From a virus: DNA of 36,833 nucleotides. Numbering within the stretch: position 1 is the stretch's first letter; each line of letters opens with the position of its first letter. This document shows, piece after piece, positions 17,816 through 25,979 of this stretch. Where the stretch lies: IMG/VR virus record IMGVR_UViG_3300025652_000218, positions 1-36,833 of that record. One strand, written 5' to 3'. Below the pieces are notes generated by a model, which was not told the origin of the DNA, did not search any database, and saw only the letters and a list, made by a program, of their open reading frames with translations. The position numbers and the translations under genes were made by a program.

Positions 17816-17823
17816 CAAAGATA
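17816..17823 (-). promoter_or_regulatory. TAnnTTTG -7 element heading the scaffold-capsid unit
   Basis: Minus strand TATCTTTG, 19 bases before the scaffold ATG (17796), in the 44-base gap after the portal stop. No TTTG at the expected -33 position. With the terminator at 15181-15210 it would delimit a two-gene scaffold-capsid transcript. Confidence 0.5.
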
Positions 17824-17840
17824 CATAAATTTTATTATAA

Positions 17841-20276
17841 CTATCTAGGATTGAACTCAGCGAAGTCGAAGCCATCAAGGCTGTCTTCGTTAGATTCAAA
17901 ATTGACAGGTGGTAAATTATTTTTTCTTTGCTCGATTAATTTTGATTGTTGTGTACTCTGTTGGCTTATTCTTTGGGATTTAGCATCCTCCTTCATAACC
18001 TCTTTATCTTTTACAGCATTAACTTCTACTCCCTTAAGCTGCATCTGTAAAGAGAACTCTTTATCCATTAGCTCCACTTTCAAGGAAGCTTCGTTTTTAA
18101 GCTTTTCAATGTCAAAAGCAGTTTCAGCTTGTTTAACTTGTATTTTCCCTTGAGTTTCAGCTTGTATCTTCTGCATAGCTGATTGAGCAGCAATTTGCTG
18201 AGACTGTTGTTGTTGAGCAGCAACCATAGACTGTTGTTGAATCTGCATCTTTTCCTCTCTGTCTTGCTTCTTAATACGCTTCATTTTTAGAAGCTGATTA
18301 GCTAACTTGAGATTTCTTAATTCTCTAATATCAATAGCGTCCTCAAGATTAATATCTCCTTTAGATAATGCTATCTGAATATTTTGTTCTAATTGTTGTC
18401 TTTGTTCTTCATCAGGAGAAATTTCAACAAAAATACCAAAGTCATAAATGTACAAATCAGAAATCTCCCCTAATATATTTACATTATACTTCCCTATCTT
18501 ATTTATAAAGTCTTCCTTGAAGTCTGAGTATTCTAAAATATCAGCAACTCTATAAGTTAATGCTTGAGCTAAAGATTTATATAAGTATAAACCTCCTTCA
18601 AGAATATGTCTTGTTGCTGTGTTTGAATTTAAAGCTGCTAGCTTCTGAACTCCTACTAAAGCATTTGAATCTGGAGTAGAACCATCTCTAGCTTCATTCA
18701 ATCCTGTTACAGCTCTAATCATATCTAAGTAATGATTATAACTTCCTGTAAGCATTTGTAATTTACTAGCTCCTGAGCTAGATGTAAGTTGTTGAATTGG
18801 AACTCTTGCGTTGTTAAACTCTCCGTCTTGAGTATAAGACCTACCAATAACAGAACCTGTTTGGAAGTATAGCCTTAATGCATCCTCCGGATTGTATGCA
18901 GCTCCTGTACCAAGGTCTACCTCGTTAAGACCATCTGCATCGATGAATACTCCGTCAGGAACAACCTTAGCAATTACTTGCTGTATTTTTAAATGAGTAA
19001 TTTGTATTAAATCTGCAAAAGGAATCATCCTTCTAACTAAAGACTCAATACTACCTTTATACATTCTTGGAGCACAAGCCACATAGTTAGGAATAGCGTG
19101 CTGAGCTGAAGACTTTGGTCTTACCATATTCTCAGACATTTCCCACTTAAGCATAATGTTAGTACCCATAACCATAACTCCCTCATACCAAACGTCAATA
19201 GTTTTAGAAACCTTCTCAAACTGAGCGTCTTCCATCATTTCTTCAGGTGGATTGAAGCTATCATCCTTCTCTATCATTTTAACATTTCCGTTATCAGAAA
19301 TCTTTTTCTTATAGACAATCTTTTTGGTAGTCTTATAGTTAAAATAAAGAAGTGTAGCTGTATCTCTTAGAAATATATCGTTATCATGAAACTGAGAAAC
19401 ATTATAATGGTCATACCAGCTTTGGCTAGATTTAGATATTGTCTCCAGCTCTTCTTTCGTTATTGTAGGGTCAATCTTAAATAGCTCAGTAATTGGAACA
19501 GTTTTAACTTCACCCCAATAAAAACAATCTTTAAAATGAGGGTCTTCAGTATAGCTGTAAATTACATTAGCAGGGTCAACATAAGAAATCTTTACTCCTT
19601 CTCCTGAAAGAAACTCATGCTTTGCAACAGATATTCCTATTACAGTAGCATCGTAATCAAGTCTTTTCCTTGTATCATCATAATGATTTTCATCAAATAT
19701 AGTATTGATAGCCGTCTCTTCTGCAATTTCTATTGCAGGCTTATAGTTAAGCTGCATATAAAGAGATAGTTCTTCATCTGTTTTAGGAAGCTCATCTGGA
19801 TCCATAGTAAACGGATCAACTCCTGAATCTTTTTGTATTTGTTCCAACACAGGTTTAGCAATCATCTGACCTTCAATATTGTCTTGAAAAGAACCTCTCT
19901 TCTCTTGAGACATTGCGTCTTGAGAGTACACTTTAACTTTGAATAATCTATCAGACATTCCGTTAACCACAATGTCTACAAATTTTGGTAGAATAGGTAC
20001 GGGTGTCCAATCAAGATTTAGATAAGACAAATCTCCATCAACTGATAGTTCATTCTTATATTTTGATACTGACTGTTCGCCTCTTGCGTACAATCTTAAT
20101 CTTGCAAATTCTTTTTTTTGGTTATAAAACCTTGAACTTGACCCGTCGTTTTTAAACCATTCATATTGAATAGTCTGACCTACCATTAGCCCGTATTCAA
20201 CAGTTTTTTTCTCTTCATCTGAAGCGAACTGATTCGGGAAACTTTGAGGATTTACTGATATCTTTACTTCTTTCAT
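17841..20276 (-). CDS. Portal protein, 811 aa
   Basis: It directly follows the large terminase with a 4-base ATGA overlap, as portals usually do. Visible portal-like features are an N-terminal segment with RFYNQKKEFARLRLYARGEQS, a wing/clip region with conserved Asp/Tyr strands, the helical stem (HLKIQQVIAKVVPDGVFIDADGLNEVDLG around residues 425-455), and GLNEARDGSTPDSNALVGVQKLAALNSNTATRHILEGG near residues 530-570, a pattern common to podoviral portals. Residues ~640-760 are a Gln-rich coiled coil (QQQSMVAAQQQQSQQIAAQS) that may form the barrel or bind internal proteins. The length fits crAss-like portals. Confidence 0.85.
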   Translation of the reverse strand: MKEVKISVNPQSFPNQFASDEEKKTVEYGLMVGQTIQYEWFKNDGSSSRFYNQKKEFARLRLYARGEQSVSKYKNELSVDGDLSYLNLDWTPVPILPKFVDIVVNGMSDRLFKVKVYSQDAMSQEKRGSFQDNIEGQMIAKPVLEQIQKDSGVDPFTMDPDELPKTDEELSLYMQLNYKPAIEIAEETAINTIFDENHYDDTRKRLDYDATVIGISVAKHEFLSGEGVKISYVDPANVIYSYTEDPHFKDCFYWGEVKTVPITELFKIDPTITKEELETISKSSQSWYDHYNVSQFHDNDIFLRDTATLLYFNYKTTKKIVYKKKISDNGNVKMIEKDDSFNPPEEMMEDAQFEKVSKTIDVWYEGVMVMGTNIMLKWEMSENMVRPKSSAQHAIPNYVACAPRMYKGSIESLVRRMIPFADLIQITHLKIQQVIAKVVPDGVFIDADGLNEVDLGTGAAYNPEDALRLYFQTGSVIGRSYTQDGEFNNARVPIQQLTSSSGASKLQMLTGSYNHYLDMIRAVTGLNEARDGSTPDSNALVGVQKLAALNSNTATRHILEGGLYLYKSLAQALTYRVADILEYSDFKEDFINKIGKYNVNILGEISDLYIYDFGIFVEISPDEEQRQQLEQNIQIALSKGDINLEDAIDIRELRNLKLANQLLKMKRIKKQDREEKMQIQQQSMVAAQQQQSQQIAAQSAMQKIQAETQGKIQVKQAETAFDIEKLKNEASLKVELMDKEFSLQMQLKGVEVNAVKDKEVMKEDAKSQRISQQSTQQSKLIEQRKNNLPPVNFESNEDSLDGFDFAEFNPR

Positions 20277-22528
20277 CTAATTATTTGGCTACGATTTCCA
20301 TCATTACTATACCTTGCAAAGGTAATGCTTATTTTTGACTCTTGTTTTTGAGGTGTATATAATGTCTTTTGACAAGCCATTACGGCTAATCCAGAGCTAA
20401 TAGAAGCATCATGCTTTGTTCTGTTATTAATATCAAACTTTGCCCAATCTTCCAATGTTCTATTAAATAACATAGAGCCAACTTCATCACTAGGTCTATA
20501 AGTTCCATCTAAATCAAATCCAACGTGTTTTTCTATATATGACTCTATAGCGGCTGCGTGAGCTTGTTTTATATCTTCAGACGAGTTAGGTATCCCTCCA
20601 AGCTCTTTCTCTGTCTTAGATAGCTTATTATATATCTTATCAGGTCTGTTCATAGAAAACCCTCTATACCCTCTATTCTTAAAATGATATAAAAGCCTCG
20701 GCTTATTATTCTCTGCAAGTATCGGCATACCATAAAACACACAAGCCATAAGGACATCTTCAAAGAATATCTCTGCTGTCTGAGGTCTAGCTATGTACTC
20801 TAAGAAAAATTCATTACTAGGAGCTTCATCCATACTAAACATAGTAAGTCCGTGAAGAGAACCGTTAGATCCACCGCCACCAACAGTACCTGATATATCG
20901 TAACTATCACAACCAAAAGCTCCAATATGTTCGTTTCCTGGATATTTTATTCCATTCTTGGTTATCATGTTGTTTTGTAAATGCTTATTAGGAGTCCAAC
21001 CAACATAAAACCTTCCTCTTTTATCAGGGCTAAATATAACCTCTGTATCTTGAATTCCATTCTTCCAATGGAAAGACCCTCTAGTAACGTGCCTATCAGT
21101 AATTAAAGATTCGTTATAATCTACCTGCTGATATATCTTAGTAAGATTAAATAATGACTGCTTACTTTCATCTCTAAATGCGTGAGATTCCGTTCTTGGA
21201 AACTGTCTATAAAATTCATTCAAAGCATCCGGGTCACCCTTTAGTGAATCCACCTCTGCGTCCCAATAATCAATAGCTCCAATCTCTATCATCTCACCAT
21301 CAGCCCCCAACAATGGTTTTTTAGGATTTCTAAATACAGGCATTCCATGTATATCAATGAACCCTTCCATATTCCACTCCATAGGAATAAAAAGAGAATA
21401 CATGCCACTTTTTGTCTGTCCGTTTTTATTTCTGGAAGTAACTGACGAATCCTCGTATAACTTTTTAAAATTATCTCCACCTTTACTTAATGCATTGGAT
21501 GTTGAACCCATCATACACTTCCCTATAACTTTACTACCTAATCTAAGACAGGTTTTAGTTACACGCCAGTTGTTTAAAATATTGTTTGGCTTAATCCACT
21601 TTCCTGATTCATCATGAACTAATAAAAGTAACTTCTCTCCATCATAACTGTTATCGTCTGTATTCTTCCAGTCAATAGTAGTATCAAGTCCTTCAAAACT
21701 TTCTTCAGCTATAGTAGCCATATTCTTTTTAGTAATCTTAGACGCAGGAACTCTAAATGCTAATTCAGTTTTTGGTTTATCCATTCCATCCTGGATAGGT
21801 TTAAAAAAGAAAGGAAGTCTATTGGATATAGGAACTACCTTATCCGTAAACATCTTCTTTGCATCAGAACCTGTCTTTGATAATATCCCAACCCTTGCAT
21901 CTGTAGCTAGTGTTCCTGTATTTACACATTCAGAAGAACCCATAAAAGAAAATCCAGAACGTCTAATTTTTAGATACGACATTCCAAAAGACCTTTTATC
22001 AGCTTTACAAGCTTCCCAAAATATGAAAAATATTCTGTTTGCTTCTCGGTAATCAGGATAACCAACATCTATATTTGTCCATTGAAGGTACATGTAATGA
22101 GAACCTGTTATGTAGGTAGACTCACCTTTATTCATAAACCAATAACCTAACTCTCTATTATCAAATTCAGTCTCAATATATTCAACCCACTTATCTTTGA
22201 ATGAACTGTGCATATCATTCCATTGAAATATAGACTTTATTTTAAATAATTCTCTTGGTAATTCTTCTCTCTCCCAATATTGTTTTTCAGGTTTAGTGCT
22301 TCTCATATTAGCACGCAAAGGCTTCATAGGAAGACCTATGACTAACCCACTAACACTAATAATATCACCCAATGTTCCGTCACGAGATATTATCACTATG
22401 TCATATTCCTGGTTATATCCGTAATTCCAAGAAGATTTTTTATTCTTTCTCTTAATTACCGAATCAGATATATAGTCCTCTAGGACTGTATATAATTTAA
22501 CCTCTAGCTCTTTTTTCTGCAAATCCAC
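20273..22528 (-). CDS. terL: Terminase large subunit (DNA-packaging ATPase/nuclease), 751 aa
   Basis: The ATPase half shows a degenerate Walker A (LKIRRSGFSFMGSSE, residues ~187-200) and a clear Walker B (LLLLVHDES, D306/E307). The nuclease half has an RNase H-type acidic set: D541 in GAFGCDSYDISG, E606 in MPILAENN, and D707 in RTKHDASISSGLA. The start is a GTG at 22528 (MDLQKKELE); the next in-frame ATG would remove 67 residues, so GTG or the following TTG is more likely. The gene overlaps the preceding 95-codon gene by 32 bases and the portal by 4 (ATGA). The Walker A lacks the usual Lys-Ser/Thr, as in some crAss-like terminases. The enzyme pumps DNA through the portal and cuts it. Confidence 0.88.
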   Translation of the reverse strand: MDLQKKELEVKLYTVLEDYISDSVIKRKNKKSSWNYGYNQEYDIVIISRDGTLGDIISVSGLVIGLPMKPLRANMRSTKPEKQYWEREELPRELFKIKSIFQWNDMHSSFKDKWVEYIETEFDNRELGYWFMNKGESTYITGSHYMYLQWTNIDVGYPDYREANRIFFIFWEACKADKRSFGMSYLKIRRSGFSFMGSSECVNTGTLATDARVGILSKTGSDAKKMFTDKVVPISNRLPFFFKPIQDGMDKPKTELAFRVPASKITKKNMATIAEESFEGLDTTIDWKNTDDNSYDGEKLLLLVHDESGKWIKPNNILNNWRVTKTCLRLGSKVIGKCMMGSTSNALSKGGDNFKKLYEDSSVTSRNKNGQTKSGMYSLFIPMEWNMEGFIDIHGMPVFRNPKKPLLGADGEMIEIGAIDYWDAEVDSLKGDPDALNEFYRQFPRTESHAFRDESKQSLFNLTKIYQQVDYNESLITDRHVTRGSFHWKNGIQDTEVIFSPDKRGRFYVGWTPNKHLQNNMITKNGIKYPGNEHIGAFGCDSYDISGTVGGGGSNGSLHGLTMFSMDEAPSNEFFLEYIARPQTAEIFFEDVLMACVFYGMPILAENNKPRLLYHFKNRGYRGFSMNRPDKIYNKLSKTEKELGGIPNSSEDIKQAHAAAIESYIEKHVGFDLDGTYRPSDEVGSMLFNRTLEDWAKFDINNRTKHDASISSGLAVMACQKTLYTPQKQESKISITFARYSNDGNRSQIIR

Positions 22529-22784
22529 TTGTACTAGGTTTAGTTTCTTTTTTATCAGACTCTTCTCTTAAATTATCCTCCTCAATATCAATTCTAGAAA
22601 GTATTTCAAACGCATCAAATATAGCTAATTTTTTAGCAGCTGCAGCATTCTTTAATTTATCTGCTGCCAAATCATCTTCAATGTCATATCCAACTATTTT
22701 TTCTTGAGCAACTTTTATAAGCTCCTCAACAGCTCTTCTTCCTGCTATTACAAGCTCCAATCTTAATTCATTTGAGTTCTTCAT
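22497..22784 (-). CDS. Possible terminase small subunit, 95 aa
   Basis: Small charged helical protein just upstream of the large terminase, overlapping it by 32 bases. Residues 1-70 are predicted helical (LRLELVIAGRRAVEELIKVAQEK; AAAAKKLAIFDAFEILSRI), and the C-terminal tail is polar and ends in basic residues (GFAEKRARG). Position, size and helicity fit a small terminase or a packaging accessory. I see no clear helix-turn-helix, so the assignment is by context. Confidence 0.45.
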   Translation of the reverse strand: MKNSNELRLELVIAGRRAVEELIKVAQEKIVGYDIEDDLAADKLKNAAAAKKLAIFDAFEILSRIDIEEDNLREESDKKETKPSTSGFAEKRARG

Positions 22785-22802
22785 AATTTAATTGTTATAT
22801 AA

Positions 22803-23369
22803 TTATTTATAAAACATTACATACACCATTCTTCCTCCTTCCCATCCTGTATTAGGATATTTACTATGAAAGTAAACAGAAGGATACATAAGGGCTCGAT
22901 TAGGTCTATACCCAATTACTGAATGAAGTTCCCAGCTATCTAAGTTATTAGATTCCTCTAAAAGAAACTTGTCAAACTCTTCGTTAGTAAAATCATCAGG
23001 TATTTGATATCCCTTTTCCTTATGTTTCCAAAAAGCAGTTCCATGTAGCCCTTTTTTGGTGGATGGAGATATATATAGAACAAGTGCTCTTTCCGGACTA
23101 ATATCTCCTACATTTGAGTCTGCATGTATTCTCCAATCAGTATCAAAGTCTTCTGTTGCTACTCTAAAAAATCCTAAAAGACATTCTCTTTCAACACCTT
23201 CAATGACAGAAATTTTTTTCAATATCATGTCGTTAAAATCCTTATCGCTATTCTGAACACGAAAATCCTTATCTCCTAATGATATTTCTATAAAGTCATT
23301 ATCTAATAGTTTTTGATATGTCGAATCATAGGTTTCTTTATCTAAAAAATTATCTAAAGTATTTATCAT
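22803..23369 (-). CDS. 2-oxoglutarate/Fe(II)-dependent oxygenase, 188 aa
   Basis: The double-stranded beta-helix motif set is complete by eye: H82-x-D84 (WRIHADSN), a second His at H168 (SVYFHSKYP), and R180 (WEGGRMVY) as the 2-oxoglutarate carboxylate ligand. Between them lies ALVLYISPSTKKGLHGTAFW, the strand and loop typical of prolyl-hydroxylase-like members. The protein would use Fe(II), O2 and 2-oxoglutarate to hydroxylate a protein, nucleic acid or small molecule; the substrate is unknown. The start overlaps the preceding gene by 4 bases (ATGA), and packaging genes follow, so it is co-expressed with virion assembly. Such oxygenases recur in marine phages. Confidence 0.75.
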   Translation of the reverse strand: MINTLDNFLDKETYDSTYQKLLDNDFIEISLGDKDFRVQNSDKDFNDMILKKISVIEGVERECLLGFFRVATEDFDTDWRIHADSNVGDISPERALVLYISPSTKKGLHGTAFWKHKEKGYQIPDDFTNEEFDKFLLEESNNLDSWELHSVIGYRPNRALMYPSVYFHSKYPNTGWEGGRMVYVMFYK

Positions 23370-23929
23370 AATTTAATTGTTATTTGGTGATCATAAACTC
23401 TATACATAGTCTTTTCATCAACAATAAATTCGTATTCGCTTTCCGGAGTGAAACAAACTTTATCTCCATTAGAAACCCCTTGTGATTTTAGATATTCATT
23501 AGGATATCTCATTACCCCCATTAAAGGCTCTTTAGATGTAGCTTTATATATATATGAATCCTGAACTTCTAACGGCTCTACGAAACAATATCTATCGTAT
23601 GCATTCCATTCTCCATCCTGCTTGTACATGAAGAACTGCTCCTGATCTATGAAGAATAAATCATCTTTAAAAAAGCTTTGACCACTTTTTTTTCTTCCCT
23701 GCATATCAAAATAAAACTTAAAAACATTATGATGAACAAGTAAAGTGTCACCAATTTTAATTTTACCTTCATATCCTAATGGCGTTTCTATTACTTCTGC
23801 GTAACGATTTGAAAACTTATGGTCTTCTTCTGATGTGCTTGTTATAAACTCAGTACCTGATATTTCTTTTGTGTTGTTGTATCTCTTGCCGTTAAGTGGC
23901 TTTACGATAAATTGGAATGGTGATTTCAT
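23366..23929 (-). CDS. GroES-like two-domain protein, 187 aa
   Basis: Two stretches resemble the GroES beta-barrel. Residues ~5-75 have FQFIVKPLNGKRY, a loop rich in Thr/Ser/Glu/Asp (GTEFITSTSEEDHKF, where a mobile loop would lie) and then AEVIETP...IKIGDTLLVHHNVF. Residues ~135-187 have GVMRYP..., NGDKVCFTPESEYEFIVDEKTMYRV, like the second half of GroES (G-D-x-V-x-F ... E-Y-x-I-x). I recall similar ~190-residue proteins labelled co-chaperonin in marine phages, but no search was run. The gene lies between tail genes and the oxygenase gene, far from groEL. A barrel-fold assembly protein without chaperonin partnership is the main alternative. Confidence 0.5.
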   Translation of the reverse strand: MKSPFQFIVKPLNGKRYNNTKEISGTEFITSTSEEDHKFSNRYAEVIETPLGYEGKIKIGDTLLVHHNVFKFYFDMQGRKKSGQSFFKDDLFFIDQEQFFMYKQDGEWNAYDRYCFVEPLEVQDSYIYKATSKEPLMGVMRYPNEYLKSQGVSNGDKVCFTPESEYEFIVDEKTMYRVYDHQITIKL

Positions 23930-23938
23930 AGTTGGTGC

Positions 23939-24118
23939 TTACGAGCCGCAACCAATACAATCTATTTGACTATCTGTTGGCTTGACCCCATTTAATTTCA
24001 TTTTAATATTGTGGATTTCGTCAGATAATTCTAACTTATCCATCCAAGTCTTCCCCTCCTTTTGAGACTCCAACTCTTCTATCTTTAATTGTAGTAATCT
24101 TCTTTCTGCTTCAGTCAT
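23939..24118 (-). CDS. Small coiled-coil protein ending in CIGCGS, 59 aa
   Basis: ATG at 24118, TAA at 23939-23941. The N-terminal 45 residues are a charged helix (MTEAERRLLQLKIEELESQKEG...LELSDEIHNIKMKL) and the C-terminus ends DSQIDCIGCGS. The neighbours leave only 2 bases before it and 9 after, so the frame fills the gap exactly. The CxxC end may bind a metal or form a disulfide. No family recognised; similar short proteins with a CxGCGS end are something I associate with Bacteroidota phages. Confidence 0.65.
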   Translation of the reverse strand: MTEAERRLLQLKIEELESQKEGKTWMDKLELSDEIHNIKMKLNGVKPTDSQIDCIGCGS

Positions 24119-24120
24119 CC

Positions 24121-24345
24121 TTAAAAGTTTATATTGTACTCAATAGAAATAGGCATCGTAGAAGTAAATCTTTTCCACATAACTATTCCGTCATCTCCTT
24201 CTATCCATATATTTATATCTCCAGATTCAGATTGGTTTTGTATAAGATGAATTGTATAGCTTCCTCCAAGGACTTGTTGCCCCACTATGTAGTGCATCGC
24301 CCCTCCCTTGTAGTCAGGGCCTATTGATATTTTTCTAATATTCAT
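24121..24345 (-). CDS. Small conserved tail-cluster protein, 74 aa
   Basis: I take the ATG at 24345 (MNIRKISIGPDYKGGAMHYIVGQ); an earlier in-frame ATG at 24369 would overlap the preceding gene by 23 bases. With the chosen start, the gene begins 1 base after the preceding stop. The protein is a small beta-rich domain with QQVLGGSYTIHLI and a WIEGDDGIVMWKRF segment. I associate the DYKGGAMHYIVGQ motif with a small conserved phage protein of unknown role. It is embedded between a tail protein and the 59-residue Cys protein. Confidence 0.6.
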   Translation of the reverse strand: MNIRKISIGPDYKGGAMHYIVGQQVLGGSYTIHLIQNQSESGDINIWIEGDDGIVMWKRFTSTMPISIEYNINF

Positions 24346-24346
24346 A

Positions 24347-24946
24347 TTATACGCTTTTCCAAACTTCAATTTGAGCAGATGGAGTAGTACCCACCCATCC
24401 TAATAAATTTGCACCCTCTAATCTTCCAGAGTCACTACCAGAAGAATCTCTCATAATTTCATACGTTAAAACGTCATTTGCATTAGCAACAACAGGAACT
24501 GTTAACTCGTAAGGTGTTAACAAACCTGCCTCTATTATTTTAAAAACTTTAGGGTCTCCTACCTGAACCCCATTTATTAAAGCTCTAAAAGCAAAAACAG
24601 AAACGCTCCCTGAAACCCCTTCTTTTGTAACAGAAATAAAAGTGTTTACTAGGTAGTTACCTGCTGTACTAAATACAACGTCACCACTTGATATTATTTC
24701 TACATTTGTAGATGTCTGAGTAGCGCCAAACTCAACCTTTAAGGCTGTTCTCCCTAATGGACTTTGAATGCCATAAGAAGTTCCCTTTATTTGAAAAACA
24801 TATTGAGCTGTTGAATTAGGAACTAACGCTATTATGTCTCCAATCAAATAACTCTTGGTTATGTTGGAATCTTCAAAATCAGTTCCTACAAGGAAATCAT
24901 CTACAGTTACTGCGGTATCAAAATTATAAGTGCTTATCTTACCCAT
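24347..24946 (-). CDS. Tail protein with MGKIS-type N-terminal module, 199 aa
   Basis: The N-terminal ~40 residues (MGKISTYNFDTAVTVDDFLVGTD...TKSY) match the pattern MGKISxY..D..V...D..xGTD....TK also found at the start of the 238-residue protein at 28060-28776, so it is a shared attachment module. The rest is beta-sandwich-like (TSTNVEIISSGDVVFSTAGNYLVNTFISV...), similar in style to C1q/TNF-like phage head or tail adhesins. It overlaps the preceding gene by 8 bases. Likely a small tail or decoration protein facing outside; receptor binding is inferred. Confidence 0.6.
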   Translation of the reverse strand: MGKISTYNFDTAVTVDDFLVGTDFEDSNITKSYLIGDIIALVPNSTAQYVFQIKGTSYGIQSPLGRTALKVEFGATQTSTNVEIISSGDVVFSTAGNYLVNTFISVTKEGVSGSVSVFAFRALINGVQVGDPKVFKIIEAGLLTPYELTVPVVANANDVLTYEIMRDSSGSDSGRLEGANLLGWVGTTPSAQIEVWKSV

Positions 24947-25169
24947 TTTCTTTTTTTATTTCTCCTGTTTGTATATTTATTACAGCGTCTTCGCCATATT
25001 TTTTCATTAGTTTTTGCTCCTCTAAAGCGTACTCAGATTTCATTTCTGAAATGTCAGACATTAAAGCGTTCTGCTGAATAACCGTATCTCCCAATGAGAT
25101 TTTTAGTTTGTTGAAGGAGTTCACTAATTCTTGTATTCTTTCTAATTCTTTTTTAGTTAATTTATTCAT
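24939..25169 (-). CDS. Small coiled-coil protein, 76 aa
   Basis: A single long charged helix with heptad-like hydrophobics (LTKKELERIQELVNSFNKLKISLGDTVIQQNAL...LEEQKLMKKYG) followed by a short tail VINIQTGEIKKENG. I associate this build with a small conserved protein of marine Bacteroidota phages, role unknown. Its end overlaps the following tail gene by 8 bases, suggesting coupling. It could act as a tail-assembly chaperone or spacer; this is speculation from its shape and place. Confidence 0.6.
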   Translation of the reverse strand: MNKLTKKELERIQELVNSFNKLKISLGDTVIQQNALMSDISEMKSEYALEEQKLMKKYGEDAVINIQTGEIKKENG

Positions 25170-25244
25170 TTTATTTGATTTTTTATAAAGATAGTAAATT
25201 ATTTATTAATCCCTAAACCTTATTAACATTTATATTTTATTTTT

Positions 25245-25979
25245 TTAAGATAATACCCACATAGAGTCATCAATATAGTTTGGAGTTGTGTTTGTTGTTA
25301 TTATAGTCCCAGTATAAGAAGAGTTTATATCTTGGATGGTTGCTCCACTCCCTTCTGCCGTAGGGAAGTAAGCTTTTAGTCCAGTTTCTGAACCAGTAAA
25401 AGTTCTTGTCATATCTGCTGCAATCTCTGATTGAGTTCTTGCCGTAGTCCAAACAGCTAACTCCTTTTGAGTTCCAGTATTTCCTAAAGTAGATATTACT
25501 GGACCAAACCCTCCAAAATAAAAGTTAGAACCACTTCGTGTAAATCCTAATGTTGCACTTGCTCCTACATTTGTTTGTGCCACTCCATCAACATACATAG
25601 TTCCACCAGTAGAAGCATCTAATGAAATTGAAATGTAGTACCATTGTCCAGCGTTAAAATATTGACCAGCATTTGATTCAATTAAAACAGCAGAATTTCC
25701 ACTCGAGGAAGTTGGTAAATACATTCTAATAACCCCAGTATCTCTAAACTCAGCATAAAAAGTACGTTGTCCACTACTTTTATATTGTGCACACAAAAAT
25801 TGCCTTGCTTGACCGTTAAAAGTGGTTACGTCTGGCTTAGCCCAAAACGATACCGTTCTTGTGCTTGTAACAAAATTTAAAGGTAACTGAACCCACTCGT
25901 TATAAGTAGCGTCAAAGTGTAAAGCATCTTTGACTGCAGAAACATTTCTCTGTGCGTATGTTCCTATTCTATAAATCAT
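25245..25979 (-). CDS. LamG/concanavalin A-like tail lectin, 244 aa
   Basis: I take the ATG at 25979, which gives a 4-base ATGA overlap with the preceding tail gene; a GTG at 26003 would lengthen it by 8 residues. Residues ~20-190 have the LamG/concanavalin jelly-roll pattern: ALHFDATYNEWVQLP, TRTVSFWAKPD, FLCAQY, AGQWYYISISLDASTGGTMYVDG, NFYFGGFG and a C-terminal strand block. The W-x-Y-I-S-I-S-L-D...MYVDG stretch is the most characteristic. Such domains bind carbohydrate, so this is a candidate receptor-binding tail protein recognising host surface glycan. The 75-base gap after it is A/T-rich with a weak TATCTTTA. Confidence 0.7.
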   Translation of the reverse strand: MIYRIGTYAQRNVSAVKDALHFDATYNEWVQLPLNFVTSTRTVSFWAKPDVTTFNGQARQFLCAQYKSSGQRTFYAEFRDTGVIRMYLPTSSSGNSAVLIESNAGQYFNAGQWYYISISLDASTGGTMYVDGVAQTNVGASATLGFTRSGSNFYFGGFGPVISTLGNTGTQKELAVWTTARTQSEIAADMTRTFTGSETGLKAYFPTAEGSGATIQDINSSYTGTIITTNTTPNYIDDSMWVLS

